Positions 39,082 to 46,408 of a stretch of DNA of 64,000 bases are shown here, piece by piece (position 1 is the stretch's first letter; each line of letters starts with the position of its first letter). The notes under the pieces are model-generated. The model was not told where the DNA came from, did not search any database, and saw nothing but the letters and a program-made list of their open reading frames with translations. The position numbers and the translations under genes are program-made. Source of the DNA: Bacteroides sp. M10. GTDB taxonomy: Bacteria; Bacteroidota; Bacteroidia; Bacteroidales; Bacteroidaceae. The stretch covers positions 1,818,501 to 1,882,500 of the forward strand of contig NZ_CP060488.1 of assembly GCF_014334015.1 (NCBI RefSeq). The letters are read 5' to 3'.

Positions 39082-39129
39082 AACGTGAGACACCCTTTTC
39101 CACTCTGGGGGGGAAAGGAATCTCACGTT
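39082..39129 (-). terminator. Rho-independent terminator of the HU-like gene
   Basis: A 9-bp stem base (AACGTGAGA with TCTCACGTT) continues imperfectly inward and closes over a loop region with a run of seven Gs. On the minus strand a run of seven Ts follows. It lies about 80 bases after the stop codon at 39212. Confidence 0.8.
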
Positions 39130-39211
39130 AATAAAAATAGGCTGTTACATTAGTCAGCTCTTATACGTTGTTTATACGTACATATAACTCATGTCTTGTA
39201 TAGCTCATACG

Positions 39212-39691
39212 CTATGCTGCAGGATCCGGAGCCTCACCGCTACCGCCTTCATCCGGATTTTCCGGTTTATTGCTTCCTCCATTTCCGGAAGAGGTGCTGC
39301 CGCCGTTTCCTTCCGTTTTGTAAATACTTACATTATCCAGCATATCCTTAAATTTATATCCCGGAGTAAATATAATTTTCACTCGCCGTACAGTATCGGC
39401 ATCTACGTCTTTTTCTTCCTTCTGACTTTTGCAGCTCATGCCCGGACGGAAACATCCGAAATCACCTAATTGTACAGATAGTCCTTTGTTAAGGTTCGTG
39501 TTTAATGTGTCAATCAGTGCATCAATCACGTGTTTCACTGCACCTTCCGGAATCATACCGAACATGGATACTTCCTTGCATAAATCTCTGAAATTTACCG
39601 TATTGGTAATTACATTCTGTGCTACATACTTTTCAGTCTTTGTTTTGTCAAAGCCAAAAACTCTTTTCTTGACAACATACTTTAGTGCCAT
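39212..39691 (-). CDS. HU-like DNA-binding protein with glycine/proline-rich tail
   Basis: This 159-residue protein belongs to the Bacteroidota HU-like family. The HU fold spans residues about 1-122: helices near NFRDLCKEVSMFG and GAVKHVIDALIDTLNTNLNKG, then the beta arm region SVQLGDFGCFRPGMSCKSQKEE and VKIIFTPGYKFKDML. After it comes a low-complexity tail of Gly, Ser, Asn and Pro (about 126-159) that is not part of HU and is probably disordered. Such proteins bind and bend DNA, and many sit beside capsule or mobile regions. A well-formed promoter lies upstream and a terminator downstream, so it is a single-gene unit. Confidence 0.88.
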   Translation of the reverse strand: MALKYVVKKRVFGFDKTKTEKYVAQNVITNTVNFRDLCKEVSMFGMIPEGAVKHVIDALIDTLNTNLNKGLSVQLGDFGCFRPGMSCKSQKEEKDVDADTVRRVKIIFTPGYKFKDMLDNVSIYKTEGNGGSTSSGNGGSNKPENPDEGGSGEAPDPAA

Positions 39692-39749
39692 AATCTTTCT
39701 TTTTTAATAGTTAGTTAATCTGTTTTATTGTTGTTTTGTGATCACGACG

Positions 39750-39780
39750 CAAAGGTATGGTTTCCGAAATTCATGGCCAA
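39750..39780 (-). promoter_or_regulatory. Bacteroides sigma-type promoter of the HU-like gene
   Basis: On the minus strand, TTG at 39780-39778 and TACCTTTG at 39757-39750 are separated by 20 bases, matching the Bacteroides -33/-7 consensus. The -7 box is 58 bases upstream of the start codon. Confidence 0.65.
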
Positions 39781-39802
39781 GCTAAAAAAGAATTGTGCGT
39801 TC

Positions 39803-39836
39803 ATAAATTAATTAATAAGTAGAGTGTTGCTTTACT
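39803..39836 (+). repeat. Degenerate repeat copy B
   Basis: This stretch (ATAAATTA, then TAGAGTGTT and TTTACTG) aligns with 39033-39064 allowing a two-base gap, so it is a diverged relative of the flanking repeats at 39027 and 42003. Confidence 0.5.
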
Positions 39837-40027
39837 GGGGATTTTATGTAAAAAGATTTGGCGGAAAGATAGAAGAAGATGCCGATTGAGATATTGGGAT
39901 ATCAGGGGTAGGGAAGGCATCCTCTCTGAATTACTAAAAGTTAGTATAAATATGATTAGCTATCATAGATAAATAGCTAGATATAATACTTTTGACTAAA
40001 ATTTATCCCGTTTACCAATATAATGCT

Positions 40028-40035
40028 TACCTTTG
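40028..40035 (+). promoter_or_regulatory. Bacteroides-type -7 element for the Rpn-like gene
   Basis: TACCTTTG matches TAnnTTTG exactly and ends 16 bases before the start codon at 40052. The -33 region (TTTA at 40002-40005) is weak. Confidence 0.55.
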
Positions 40036-40051
40036 CTAAAAACGTATTCTT

Positions 40052-40996
40052 ATGGAACAGAAAGATAAATATATTCGTTTTGATTGGGCAATCAAAAGGC
40101 TTTTACGCAATAAGGCTAACTTTGGTGTGCTCGAAGGTTTCCTTACGGTATTACTAGGCGAGAATATTCATATTATTGAAATCCTTGAGAGCGAAGGGAA
40201 TCAGCAACGGGAAGATGATAAATTTAATCGTGTAGATATTAAAGCTCGTAATAGTAAAGATGAAATTATTCTTGTTGAGGTGCAGAACACCCGTGAACTT
40301 TATTATCTGGAACGAATTCTATATGGAGTAGCTAAAACTATAACAGAGCATATTGATTTGGGTGAAATCTACTCTAATGTGAAGAAGGTATATTCTATCA
40401 GTATCCTTTATTTCGACATTGGGCAGGGGAGTGATTATCTTTATCATGGCCAGAATACATTCTTGGGTGTACATACGGGCGACCATCTGAAAGTTACTAC
40501 CAAAGAGCAGGGAGCTATCGTTCGTAAGCTACCTGCTGAAATCTTTCCAGAGTACTTTCTTATCCGTGTGAATGAATTTAATAAAGTGGCTGTTACTCCT
40601 CTGGAAGAATGGATTGAATATTTAAAGACAGGATGTATACGTCCTGATACAAAGGCTCCTGGACTTGAAGAGGCTCGTAAGAAACTAGTTTATTATAATA
40701 TGGATACGGCTGAAAAACTAGCATATGATCGCCATATAGATGCAGTTATGATACAGAATGATGTGTTGAGTACTGCTAAATTAGAAGGACAAGAAGAAGG
40801 ACGACAACTTGGACTTGAAGAAGGGAGAGATATTGGACTTAAACAAGGACTTAAACAAGGAATAGAACAAGGAATTGAAAAAGGTATTGAAAAAGAAAAA
40901 ATGATTACTGCTCGTAAACTGAAATCTCTCAATATTTCTGTCGGTACTATTATGGAAGCTACTGGTTTGTCGTCAGAAGAGATAGAACGACTCTAG
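40052..40996 (+). CDS. Rpn/PD-(D/E)XK nuclease family protein (transposase-like)
   Basis: This 314-residue protein belongs to the PD-(D/E)XK group annotated as Rpn recombination-promoting nuclease or putative transposase. The N-terminus (YIRFDWAIKRLLRNKANFGVLEGFL) and the nuclease core are clear: FNRVDIKARNSKDEIILVEVQN supplies the Asp and the E-x-Q pair. The tail (about 248-285) is a run of four-residue repeats of the type (E/K)(E/Q)G, which is common in this family and probably a flexible helix, then a short C-terminal domain resembling a helix-turn-helix (SVGTIMEATGLSSEEIERL). No terminal inverted repeats flank it, so it is not an intact insertion sequence. It has its own -7 box and terminator. 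Confidence 0.85.
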   Translation: MEQKDKYIRFDWAIKRLLRNKANFGVLEGFLTVLLGENIHIIEILESEGNQQREDDKFNRVDIKARNSKDEIILVEVQNTRELYYLERILYGVAKTITEHIDLGEIYSNVKKVYSISILYFDIGQGSDYLYHGQNTFLGVHTGDHLKVTTKEQGAIVRKLPAEIFPEYFLIRVNEFNKVAVTPLEEWIEYLKTGCIRPDTKAPGLEEARKKLVYYNMDTAEKLAYDRHIDAVMIQNDVLSTAKLEGQEEGRQLGLEEGRDIGLKQGLKQGIEQGIEKGIEKEKMITARKLKSLNISVGTIMEATGLSSEEIERL

Positions 40997-41047
40997 TTAC
41001 TGCTTTTACTATTAAGCTTCCCTATCCTTGTGGGTATATAAGAGAAT

Positions 41048-41082
41048 CCTATACTGAACAATTATCTTTTGTTCAGTATAGG
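41048..41082 (+). terminator. Rho-independent terminator of the Rpn-like gene
   Basis: A perfect 13-bp stem (CCTATACTGAACA at 41048-41060 with 41070-41082) and nine-base loop is followed by ATTTTTGCC on the plus strand, 51 bases after the stop codon. Confidence 0.88.
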
Positions 41083-41114
41083 ATTTTTGCCAATTTCACT
41101 AAATGATGATATTT

Positions 41115-41726
41115 TTACTCTTCTGTTTTCTTTGCATAAACCACCAGTTTCCCGGCTCCGTAGCGTATCAACAATCCGCGTTCGATGAAAGTATTCAGCT
41201 CATTAAGTGCCCGTTGCTTATCATGTCCTGTCAATCGGCAATAATCTGCACGGGTCAGACAGGGAAATCGTTGGAGATGTTCGTTGATGATGGCTAGACA
41301 CTCTTTTTCACTGTGCCCTTTTCCGTTAGGACGGGTGAATGATTTGCCGCGCTCCGGTCTCATTTGCTGGCCTACTTCTCTTTTGAACTGTTTACCTGCC
41401 CGGAAATTGATATTTTTCAAGCTGATAGATTGTGCGTGCACATCTTTCTTTTTCATCACTGGAGGTCCTTGCAGAGAGACGGAAAAGTATCCGATATCGC
41501 CTAGCTCCACAATCCATCCGTTTGCAAGCAGATCTCTTAATTCATTTTGAAAAGATTGCATGGCACCAACCAATAAGCTACGGCTTATTCCGGTGAATTT
41601 GTGAACACGATCCAGAAATTCTTCCTGATCGATTGTTCCGTTGAAAACAACACGAGGATGAAGCGGCTGTTCTTCGCCTTTCTTCTGAATGTCGGGCGTG
41701 TCGTAAAGGTCATAATGTATACTCAT
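41115..41726 (-). CDS. HU-like DNA-binding protein with C-terminal winged-helix-like extension
   Basis: This 203-residue protein has an HU-family core (about 20-130) with FLDRVHKFTGISRSLLVGAMQSF, LANGWIVELGDIGYFSVSL and KNINFRAGKQFKREV, the same plan as the HU-like protein at 39212. It adds a C-terminal domain (about 140-203) rich in helix, ECLAIINEHLQRFPCLTRADYCRLTGHDKQRALNELNTFIERG, followed by a beta pair (LLIRYGAGKLVVYAK), which looks like a winged helix. It is likely a DNA-architectural or regulatory protein. Its probable transcript starts near 41899, so the four phased palindromes at 41803-41890 would lie in its leader and may be its own or another regulator's binding sites. Confidence 0.85.
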   Translation of the reverse strand: MSIHYDLYDTPDIQKKGEEQPLHPRVVFNGTIDQEEFLDRVHKFTGISRSLLVGAMQSFQNELRDLLANGWIVELGDIGYFSVSLQGPPVMKKKDVHAQSISLKNINFRAGKQFKREVGQQMRPERGKSFTRPNGKGHSEKECLAIINEHLQRFPCLTRADYCRLTGHDKQRALNELNTFIERGLLIRYGAGKLVVYAKKTEE

Positions 41727-41802
41727 AATCAGAATTGTTTTATACCGGTACTTTTATTTATCCGATTGCCTGTGAGGATTTGTTTCATTAGCTATTCTTA
41801 CT

Positions 41803-41890
41803 TCGTATGACTATAGTCTTTCTTTCGTATAACTATAGTCATACGAAAGGGAGACTATAGTTATCTTTGCGAATAACTATAGTTATACGA
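41803..41890. repeat. Four palindromic repeats at exact 22-bp spacing
   Basis: The palindrome ACTATAGT occurs at 41810, 41832, 41854 and 41876, exactly 22 bp apart. Flanks are shared in part: TCGTAT before units 1 and 2 and ATACGA after units 2 and 4, so the second unit is a near-perfect 22-bp palindrome by itself. The period is about two turns of B-DNA, placing all four centres on one face. The array lies 77 bases upstream of the HU-like start codon at 41726. Confidence 0.9.
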
Positions 41891-41905
41891 AAAGATGTCA
41901 GGCAA

Positions 41906-41913
41906 CAAAGGTA
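41906..41913 (-). promoter_or_regulatory. Bacteroides-type -7 element for the second HU-like gene
   Basis: Minus-strand TACCTTTG matches TAnnTTTG exactly. Transcription from it would begin near 41899 and run through the palindrome array to the start codon at 41726. The -33 box is unclear. Confidence 0.5.
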
Positions 41914-42002
41914 ATCTCTTTAGGTAATAAAACGAAATCTATTAGTGAGAAAGAAATAAAAACGTCGCAAATATTGTTTATTACCTTATGTCACCCTTTC
42001 CT

Positions 42003-42024
42003 TTTTTAATAAATTAGCTAGAAA
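42003..42024 (+). repeat. Direct repeat copy C flanking the HU/Rpn module
   Basis: Identical over 22 bp to 39027-39048 and in the same orientation. The pair brackets about 3 kb holding both HU-like genes and the Rpn-like gene. It lies 40 bases before the start codon of the Ig-like lipoprotein gene. Confidence 0.8.
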
Positions 42025-42063
42025 GTGTGGTGTTTATTGAATAAGAACCCTTATTTTTGCAGC

Positions 42064-43980
42064 ATGTTACAATTTGAGAATCAAAAGATAAAGCAAATAG
42101 TTCGCAAGGTGCTTCCGGTAGTAACGCTGGGAGTTATGTTATATTCCTGCGCCAGTATTGGACGGCCGGACGGAGGCCCTTATGATGAGACGCCACCCCG
42201 TTTCATCGGTAGTACTCCTGCTGCGGGTGCCCTGAATAATGAAAGGACTAAAATTTCTTTGGTATTTGATGAGTTTATTAAGTTGGAGAAAGCAACCGAG
42301 AAAGTTGTTGTCTCTCCTCCCCAGATACAGCAACCGGAGATAAAGGCTTCCGGCAAGAGAATACATGTCAACCTGCTCGACTCTTTGAAGCCTAATACTA
42401 CCTATACGATTGACTTCTCGGATGCGATTGTCGACAATAATGAAGGTAATCCGCTAGGGAATTTTGCATTTACGTTCTCTACCGGTACGGAAATCGATAC
42501 GATGGAGGTGTCGGGAACAATGCTCGATGCTTCTAATTTGGAACCTATTAAAGGTATGCTCGTCGGACTGCATTCCAACCTGAACGATTCGGCTTTCAAT
42601 AAATTGCCTTTCGACCGTGTGGCACGTACAGACAGCCGTGGACGTTTCTCTATCCGGGGTATAGCTCCCGGCAAGTATCGTATCTACGGTTTGATGGATG
42701 CCGACCAGAACTTCACTTTTAATCAGAAGAGCGAGATGATCGCTTTCCATGATTCGTTGATTATCCCTCGTATGGAAGAACGTATCCGCATGGATACGGC
42801 TTGGGTGGATTCATTGACTTACGACACGATTGTTGAGAAGAAATATATGCATTATTTGCCGGATGATGTTATCCTCCGTGCCTTTAAAGAACTCAACTAT
42901 TCGCAATACCTTATCAAGTCGGAAAGACTGGTTCCGCAGAAGTTTACGTTCTATTTTGCCGGTAAGGCGGATACTTTGCCTGTGTTGAAAGGCTTGAACT
43001 TCGATGAAAAGGATGCTTTTGTTATCGAAAAGAATCAGCGGAACGACACCATCCATTATTGGGTAAAAGACTCCCTGCTCTTTAAACAAGATACGCTTGC
43101 CATGAGCTTGACTTATCTTTATACGGATACATTGAATCAGTTAGTGCCCCGTACAGATACGCTCAACCTCGTTTCAAAGCAGAAATATAAGAAAGAGGAG
43201 CCGGATAAGGACAAAAAGAAAAAGAAGAAAAAGAAAGGTGAAGAGGATGAACCCGAACCGACAAAATTCTTGCCGGTAAATGTCGGTGCTCCTTCGTCAA
43301 TGGATGTATATGGTTCTATCTCTTTGAGTTTTGAGGAACCGATAGCCAGTTTCGATACTGCGGCCATCCATCTGCGGCAAAAGGTAGATACGCTCTGGAA
43401 AGATATACCGTTCGACTTTGAACAGGACTCTGTGAATCTAAAGAGGTTTAATCTGTATTATGATTGGGAGCCGACGCTGGAATATGAATTTTCGGTAGAC
43501 TCGACTGCGTTCCATGGTATATACGGACTGTTTACAGACAAAATAAAACAAGGGTTCAAGGTGCGTAGTTTGGAAGAATATGCCAAAATCACGTTTGTGG
43601 TGACGGGAGCGGAACCTAATGCTTTTGTTGAACTGCTGGATGCGCAGGATAAAGTGGTACGCCGAAGAAGAGTAGAGGAGGGAGGTTATGCCGACTTTTA
43701 TTACTTAAATCCCGGTAAGTACTCCGCCCGGTTGATTAACGACCGGAATGGAAACGGTGAATGGGATACCGGTAATTTTGAAAAAGGGGTGCAGCCCGAA
43801 GAGGTGTATTATTATAATCAGATTTTAGAGCCGAAAGCCAACTGGGATCTAGAACAAAGTTGGGATATTCATGCAGTTCCGCTGGATAAGCAAAAGCTGG
43901 ATGAACTTAAAAAACAAAAACCAGATGAAGACAAGAAGAAAAAGGATCGGGAACGAAATAGTCAGAACCGCCGTCGTTAG
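42064..43980 (+). CDS. Ig-like domain lipoprotein with lysine-rich insert
   Basis: This protein of about 638 residues, counted from ATG 42064, has a short lipoprotein signal (VVTLGVMLYSC) followed by an Ig-like domain of the kind found in many Bacteroidota envelope proteins (PPRFIGSTPAAGALNN, SLVFDEFIKLE, TYTIDFSDAIVDNNEGN). A carboxypeptidase-regulatory-like segment follows (FSIRGIAPGKYRIYGLMDADQN). Near residues 378-401 there is a run of Lys and acidic residues (KDKKKKKKKKGEEDEPEP) and the C-terminus is again Lys/Arg-rich. It is probably an outer-membrane or periplasmic structural lipoprotein, usually encoded next to a DUF3108 protein as here; the two genes overlap. A TATTTTTG box ends only four bases before the ATG, so either the leader is extremely short or the box is fortuitous. 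Precise function unknown. Confidence 0.82.
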   Translation: MLQFENQKIKQIVRKVLPVVTLGVMLYSCASIGRPDGGPYDETPPRFIGSTPAAGALNNERTKISLVFDEFIKLEKATEKVVVSPPQIQQPEIKASGKRIHVNLLDSLKPNTTYTIDFSDAIVDNNEGNPLGNFAFTFSTGTEIDTMEVSGTMLDASNLEPIKGMLVGLHSNLNDSAFNKLPFDRVARTDSRGRFSIRGIAPGKYRIYGLMDADQNFTFNQKSEMIAFHDSLIIPRMEERIRMDTAWVDSLTYDTIVEKKYMHYLPDDVILRAFKELNYSQYLIKSERLVPQKFTFYFAGKADTLPVLKGLNFDEKDAFVIEKNQRNDTIHYWVKDSLLFKQDTLAMSLTYLYTDTLNQLVPRTDTLNLVSKQKYKKEEPDKDKKKKKKKKGEEDEPEPTKFLPVNVGAPSSMDVYGSISLSFEEPIASFDTAAIHLRQKVDTLWKDIPFDFEQDSVNLKRFNLYYDWEPTLEYEFSVDSTAFHGIYGLFTDKIKQGFKVRSLEEYAKITFVVTGAEPNAFVELLDAQDKVVRRRRVEEGGYADFYYLNPGKYSARLINDRNGNGEWDTGNFEKGVQPEEVYYYNQILEPKANWDLEQSWDIHAVPLDKQKLDELKKQKPDEDKKKKDRERNSQNRRR

Positions 43981-44800
43981 CGTTCGACGCAATTTTATTA
44001 TCGGATTAGTGGCCTTACTGATGGGAGCTTTCGCCCTCCCTGCCAGTGCCCAATGTGAAGCGAAGAATGATGCGTTTCAATCCGGTGAACACGTAATGTA
44101 TGATTTATATTTTAACTGGAAGTTTGTCTGGGTGAAAGCCGGACTTGCCAGTCTGACGACGAATGCTACTACTTATCATTCACAACCAGCCTACCGGATT
44201 AACCTGCTTGCTTTGGGCAGTAAACGGGCGGACTTCTTTTTCAAGATGCGCGATACGCTGACTTGTGTGATTGGAGAAAAACTGGAACCGCGCTATTTCC
44301 GTAAAGGCGCCGAAGAGGGAAAACGTTATACGGTTGATGAGGCTTGGTTTTCTTATAAGAACGGTCTTTGCCTGGTCAATCAGAAGCGTACTTACCGGGA
44401 TGGAGCGTTTGATGAATCTGAAGCTAGCGATAGCCGCTGTATATACGATATGTTGAGTATTCTGGCACAGGCACGTTCTTACGACCCTGCAGATTACAAG
44501 GTGGGAGATAAGATCAAGTTCCCTATGGCTACAGGCCGCAAAGTGGAAGAACAGACGCTTATTTATCGCGGCAAAGAAAATGTAAAAGCAGAAAATGGAG
44601 TGACTTACCGTTGCCTGATTTTCTCATTAGTTGAATATGATAAGAAAGGAAAAGAGAAGGAAGTGATTACTTTCTTTGTGACGGACGATTTGAACCATCT
44701 TCCTATCCGTCTGGACTTGTTCCTGAATTTCGGTTCGGCAAAAGCATTCTTGAATAATGTGACCGGCAACCGGCATCCGCTGACTTCTATCGTTAAATAG
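43925..44800 (+). CDS. DUF3108 family exported protein
   Basis: This protein of about 291 residues starts at ATG 43925, which overlaps the upstream gene by 56 bases; earlier or later starts are possible. A signal peptide (IIGLVALLMGAFALPASAQ) targets it to the periplasm. The body matches the DUF3108 beta-rich fold: GEHVMYDLYFNWKFVWVKAGLASLT, a central FFFKMRDTLTCVIGEKLEPRYFRK, and a C-terminal ITFFVTDDLNHLPIRLDLFLNFGSAKAFL. Proteins of this family are widespread in Bacteroidota and resemble lipid- or lipopolysaccharide-handling beta-taco folds, but the role is unproven. It is translationally coupled to the Ig-like lipoprotein gene. Confidence 0.85.
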   Translation: MKTRRKRIGNEIVRTAVVSVRRNFIIGLVALLMGAFALPASAQCEAKNDAFQSGEHVMYDLYFNWKFVWVKAGLASLTTNATTYHSQPAYRINLLALGSKRADFFFKMRDTLTCVIGEKLEPRYFRKGAEEGKRYTVDEAWFSYKNGLCLVNQKRTYRDGAFDESEASDSRCIYDMLSILAQARSYDPADYKVGDKIKFPMATGRKVEEQTLIYRGKENVKAENGVTYRCLIFSLVEYDKKGKEKEVITFFVTDDLNHLPIRLDLFLNFGSAKAFLNNVTGNRHPLTSIVK

Positions 44801-44811
44801 AGATAAAGAGA

Positions 44812-44870
44812 AAAAACAGATAGGGCTGAAAGTACACCCGCAAAGGTAGCTTTCAGCCCTATCTGTTTTT
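44812..44870. terminator. Bidirectional rho-independent terminator
   Basis: A perfect 21-bp inverted repeat (44812-44832 and 44850-44870), including A5/T5 ends, closes a 17-base loop between the convergent DUF3108 and thioesterase genes. Its last base is the first base of the thioesterase stop codon on the minus strand. Confidence 0.92.
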
Positions 44871-45280
44871 TATTCCTGAACTTCGAAAGGCACTTTCTGA
44901 TCTTTCCGGAATACACTGGATTCAAAAGTGGCAATCAAATCTCCGTTCTGATTCGTTACGTCTACCTGATAGCAGCCTGTACTTCGACCGATGTAGCGTT
45001 CGCGTGCTTCGGCAAAAAGAGTGTCACCAGGTCCGCTTGCGCGTAGAAAAGTGATGCTGGACGAGAGAGAGAAAGCCAGTGTACCGTGCGAGTTGGCTGC
45101 TGCGGCCAGTGCCAGGTCTGCCAATGTGAAAATGGCTCCTCCTTGTGTACGGGCCCCTGCATTAAGATGCTCCGGTTTTATTTCTAACTTGGCTTTACTA
45201 TATCCTTGGCGTACTTCCAGCAGTACTACTCCTGCATTTTCGGCGAACAGGTCGTGCTTAAAAAACTCTTGTGGGGTCAT
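44870..45280 (-). CDS. PaaI-type hotdog-fold thioesterase
   Basis: This 136-residue cytoplasmic protein has a single hotdog domain. It shows the family pattern HLNAGARTQGGAIFTLADLALAAAANS, where the long helix of the fold and the Gly-Gly turn are clear, followed by SSSITFLRASGPGDTLFAEARE. PaaI-type enzymes hydrolyse acyl-CoA or aryl-CoA thioesters. The Gly-Gly is preceded by Gln rather than the common His. It is a single gene, convergent with the DUF3108 gene and ending in a shared terminator; its neighbours do not reveal the substrate. Confidence 0.9.
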   Translation of the reverse strand: MTPQEFFKHDLFAENAGVVLLEVRQGYSKAKLEIKPEHLNAGARTQGGAIFTLADLALAAAANSHGTLAFSLSSSITFLRASGPGDTLFAEARERYIGRSTGCYQVDVTNQNGDLIATFESSVFRKDQKVPFEVQE

Positions 45281-45314
45281 AATTCTTATTTTTGAAGATT
45301 CTTCATTTAGCTTC

Positions 45315-46307
45315 TTACTTTTTCAATGAATAGATATATACCTTATCTTTCTCAATTGAGTAGCTAAATTTATTTGTTTCGGCCATAATATCCAAAATTT
45401 TCTCCAGATTATTTGTTTCAATAATAAAACTTCCATGGAAAATCAAATTCTTGAGTTGCTCTGACTCAAATGTGAATATCACATCAAACTGGCGTTCCAA
45501 CTCTTTAGAAATGATCGACATGGGAACCTCATCCCAAAAAACTCTGCAGTTGATCCACTGTTCTGCATAGTCAGCACTCTCGGTCAGTTTATAAGTTTGG
45601 TCAAGTTTGTTAACTATCATTGTTTGGTTAGGCTTCATTATAAACTCTTTGTTGATGCATGATAAGGCAATAGAACCCTCTAAGAGTGATACCTTTACAT
45701 AATTTTCATCGCTATAATTTTTTATGTCAAACTTAGTACCCAGTACCTTGATCTGTGCAGAGTCTGTTTGTACAACAAATGGATGCTCTCCATGCTCTAC
45801 CTCAAAATATCCTTCGCCTTCCAGTCGGACATTGCGATTTTCCCGACCAAAACTCTCGGAGTAAGAAAGTTTGGAATCTGCATTTAACCACACTGTGGAA
45901 CCGTCAGGAAGCTTCATTCTTAACTTCGATTTTCTTGGAGCGTATACTTCAGAAATCAAAGAATCATCAGATGTTGTAAAATTGTTAATTATAAGAGGGG
46001 TGGTGAACAGTAATATAATGATTGCTGCTGCGTAACCCGCATACCTCACAAATAAGTCTTTTTTTATCTTTCTTGCCGTGGCAATCTTATGTTTACGGAT
46101 TCGTTTCGCAAATCTGTTATAGGCTCGTTCTTCATGTACAGATACATCTTCATATTCGGCAGACAGAAGCCAGATTCGTTTCTGCTGTTCAAAATATTTC
46201 TGATTCTCCGGATCGGAGCATATCCATTCGTTCAACTTATGTAAGTCCTCTTTGGCGATACTTCCCGAGAGGAAATCATCTATCAGTTTATCAAATTCTT
46301 CTTTCAT
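45315..46307 (-). CDS. FecR-family anti-sigma factor
   Basis: This 330-residue inner-membrane protein has a cytoplasmic N-terminal sigma-binding part (about 1-80), one transmembrane helix (about 88-108, YAGYAAAIIILLFTTPLII), a periplasmic FecR domain (about 120-215, MKLPDGSTVWLNADSKLSY and LEGEGYFEVEHGEHPFVV) and a C-terminal DUF4974 domain (about 250-328, ISKELERQFDVIFTFES). It holds the ECF sigma factor encoded just upstream inactive until the STN domain of the partner SusC (49194-52694) signals substrate binding. The 101-base gap between sigma and anti-sigma genes is AT-rich. Confidence 0.94.
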   Translation of the reverse strand: MKEEFDKLIDDFLSGSIAKEDLHKLNEWICSDPENQKYFEQQKRIWLLSAEYEDVSVHEERAYNRFAKRIRKHKIATARKIKKDLFVRYAGYAAAIIILLFTTPLIINNFTTSDDSLISEVYAPRKSKLRMKLPDGSTVWLNADSKLSYSESFGRENRNVRLEGEGYFEVEHGEHPFVVQTDSAQIKVLGTKFDIKNYSDENYVKVSLLEGSIALSCINKEFIMKPNQTMIVNKLDQTYKLTESADYAEQWINCRVFWDEVPMSIISKELERQFDVIFTFESEQLKNLIFHGSFIIETNNLEKILDIMAETNKFSYSIEKDKVYIYSLKK

Positions 46308-46408
46308 ACCATCTTAAACTTAATATCTATTGAGAATCACATACCTGCGCTATTATCAGGACAGTTTGTCAATAGAAGAAGTATAGTGAATTATTTTACT
46401 TTTTAATA

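Larger units (their letters stand above)
39692..40051. other. 360-bp intergenic region between divergent HU-like and Rpn-like genes
   Basis: AT-rich. It holds the minus-strand HU promoter (39750-39780), degenerate repeat copy B (39803-39836) and the plus-strand -7 box of the Rpn-like gene (40028-40035). No open reading frame or structured RNA was recognised in the middle part. Confidence 0.7.
41727..42063. other. 337-bp intergenic region with phased palindromes and repeat copy C
   Basis: It contains the four-palindrome array (41803-41890), a minus-strand TACCTTTG box (41906-41913), a plus-strand TATCTTTG match inside the array (41862-41869), the 22-bp repeat copy C (42003-42024) and a TATTTTTG box at 42052-42059. 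No gene was recognised. Confidence 0.75.

Noticed and set aside
39107..39113. Run of seven Gs as a phase-variable tract
   Set aside because: It lies in the loop region of a terminator, outside any gene or promoter.
40788..40905. Short repeats inside the Rpn-like gene that might suggest a small repeat array or CRISPR
   Set aside because: They encode four-residue (E/K)(E/Q)G-type protein repeats in frame; there are no spacers.
40052..40996. Rpn-like gene as an intact insertion sequence
   Set aside because: No terminal inverted repeats or target-site duplication were seen immediately around the gene.
44812..44870. Long hairpin as an integron-type recombination site
   Set aside because: Perfect stem with A/T ends between convergent genes is fully explained as a bidirectional terminator; no integrase or cassette structure nearby.
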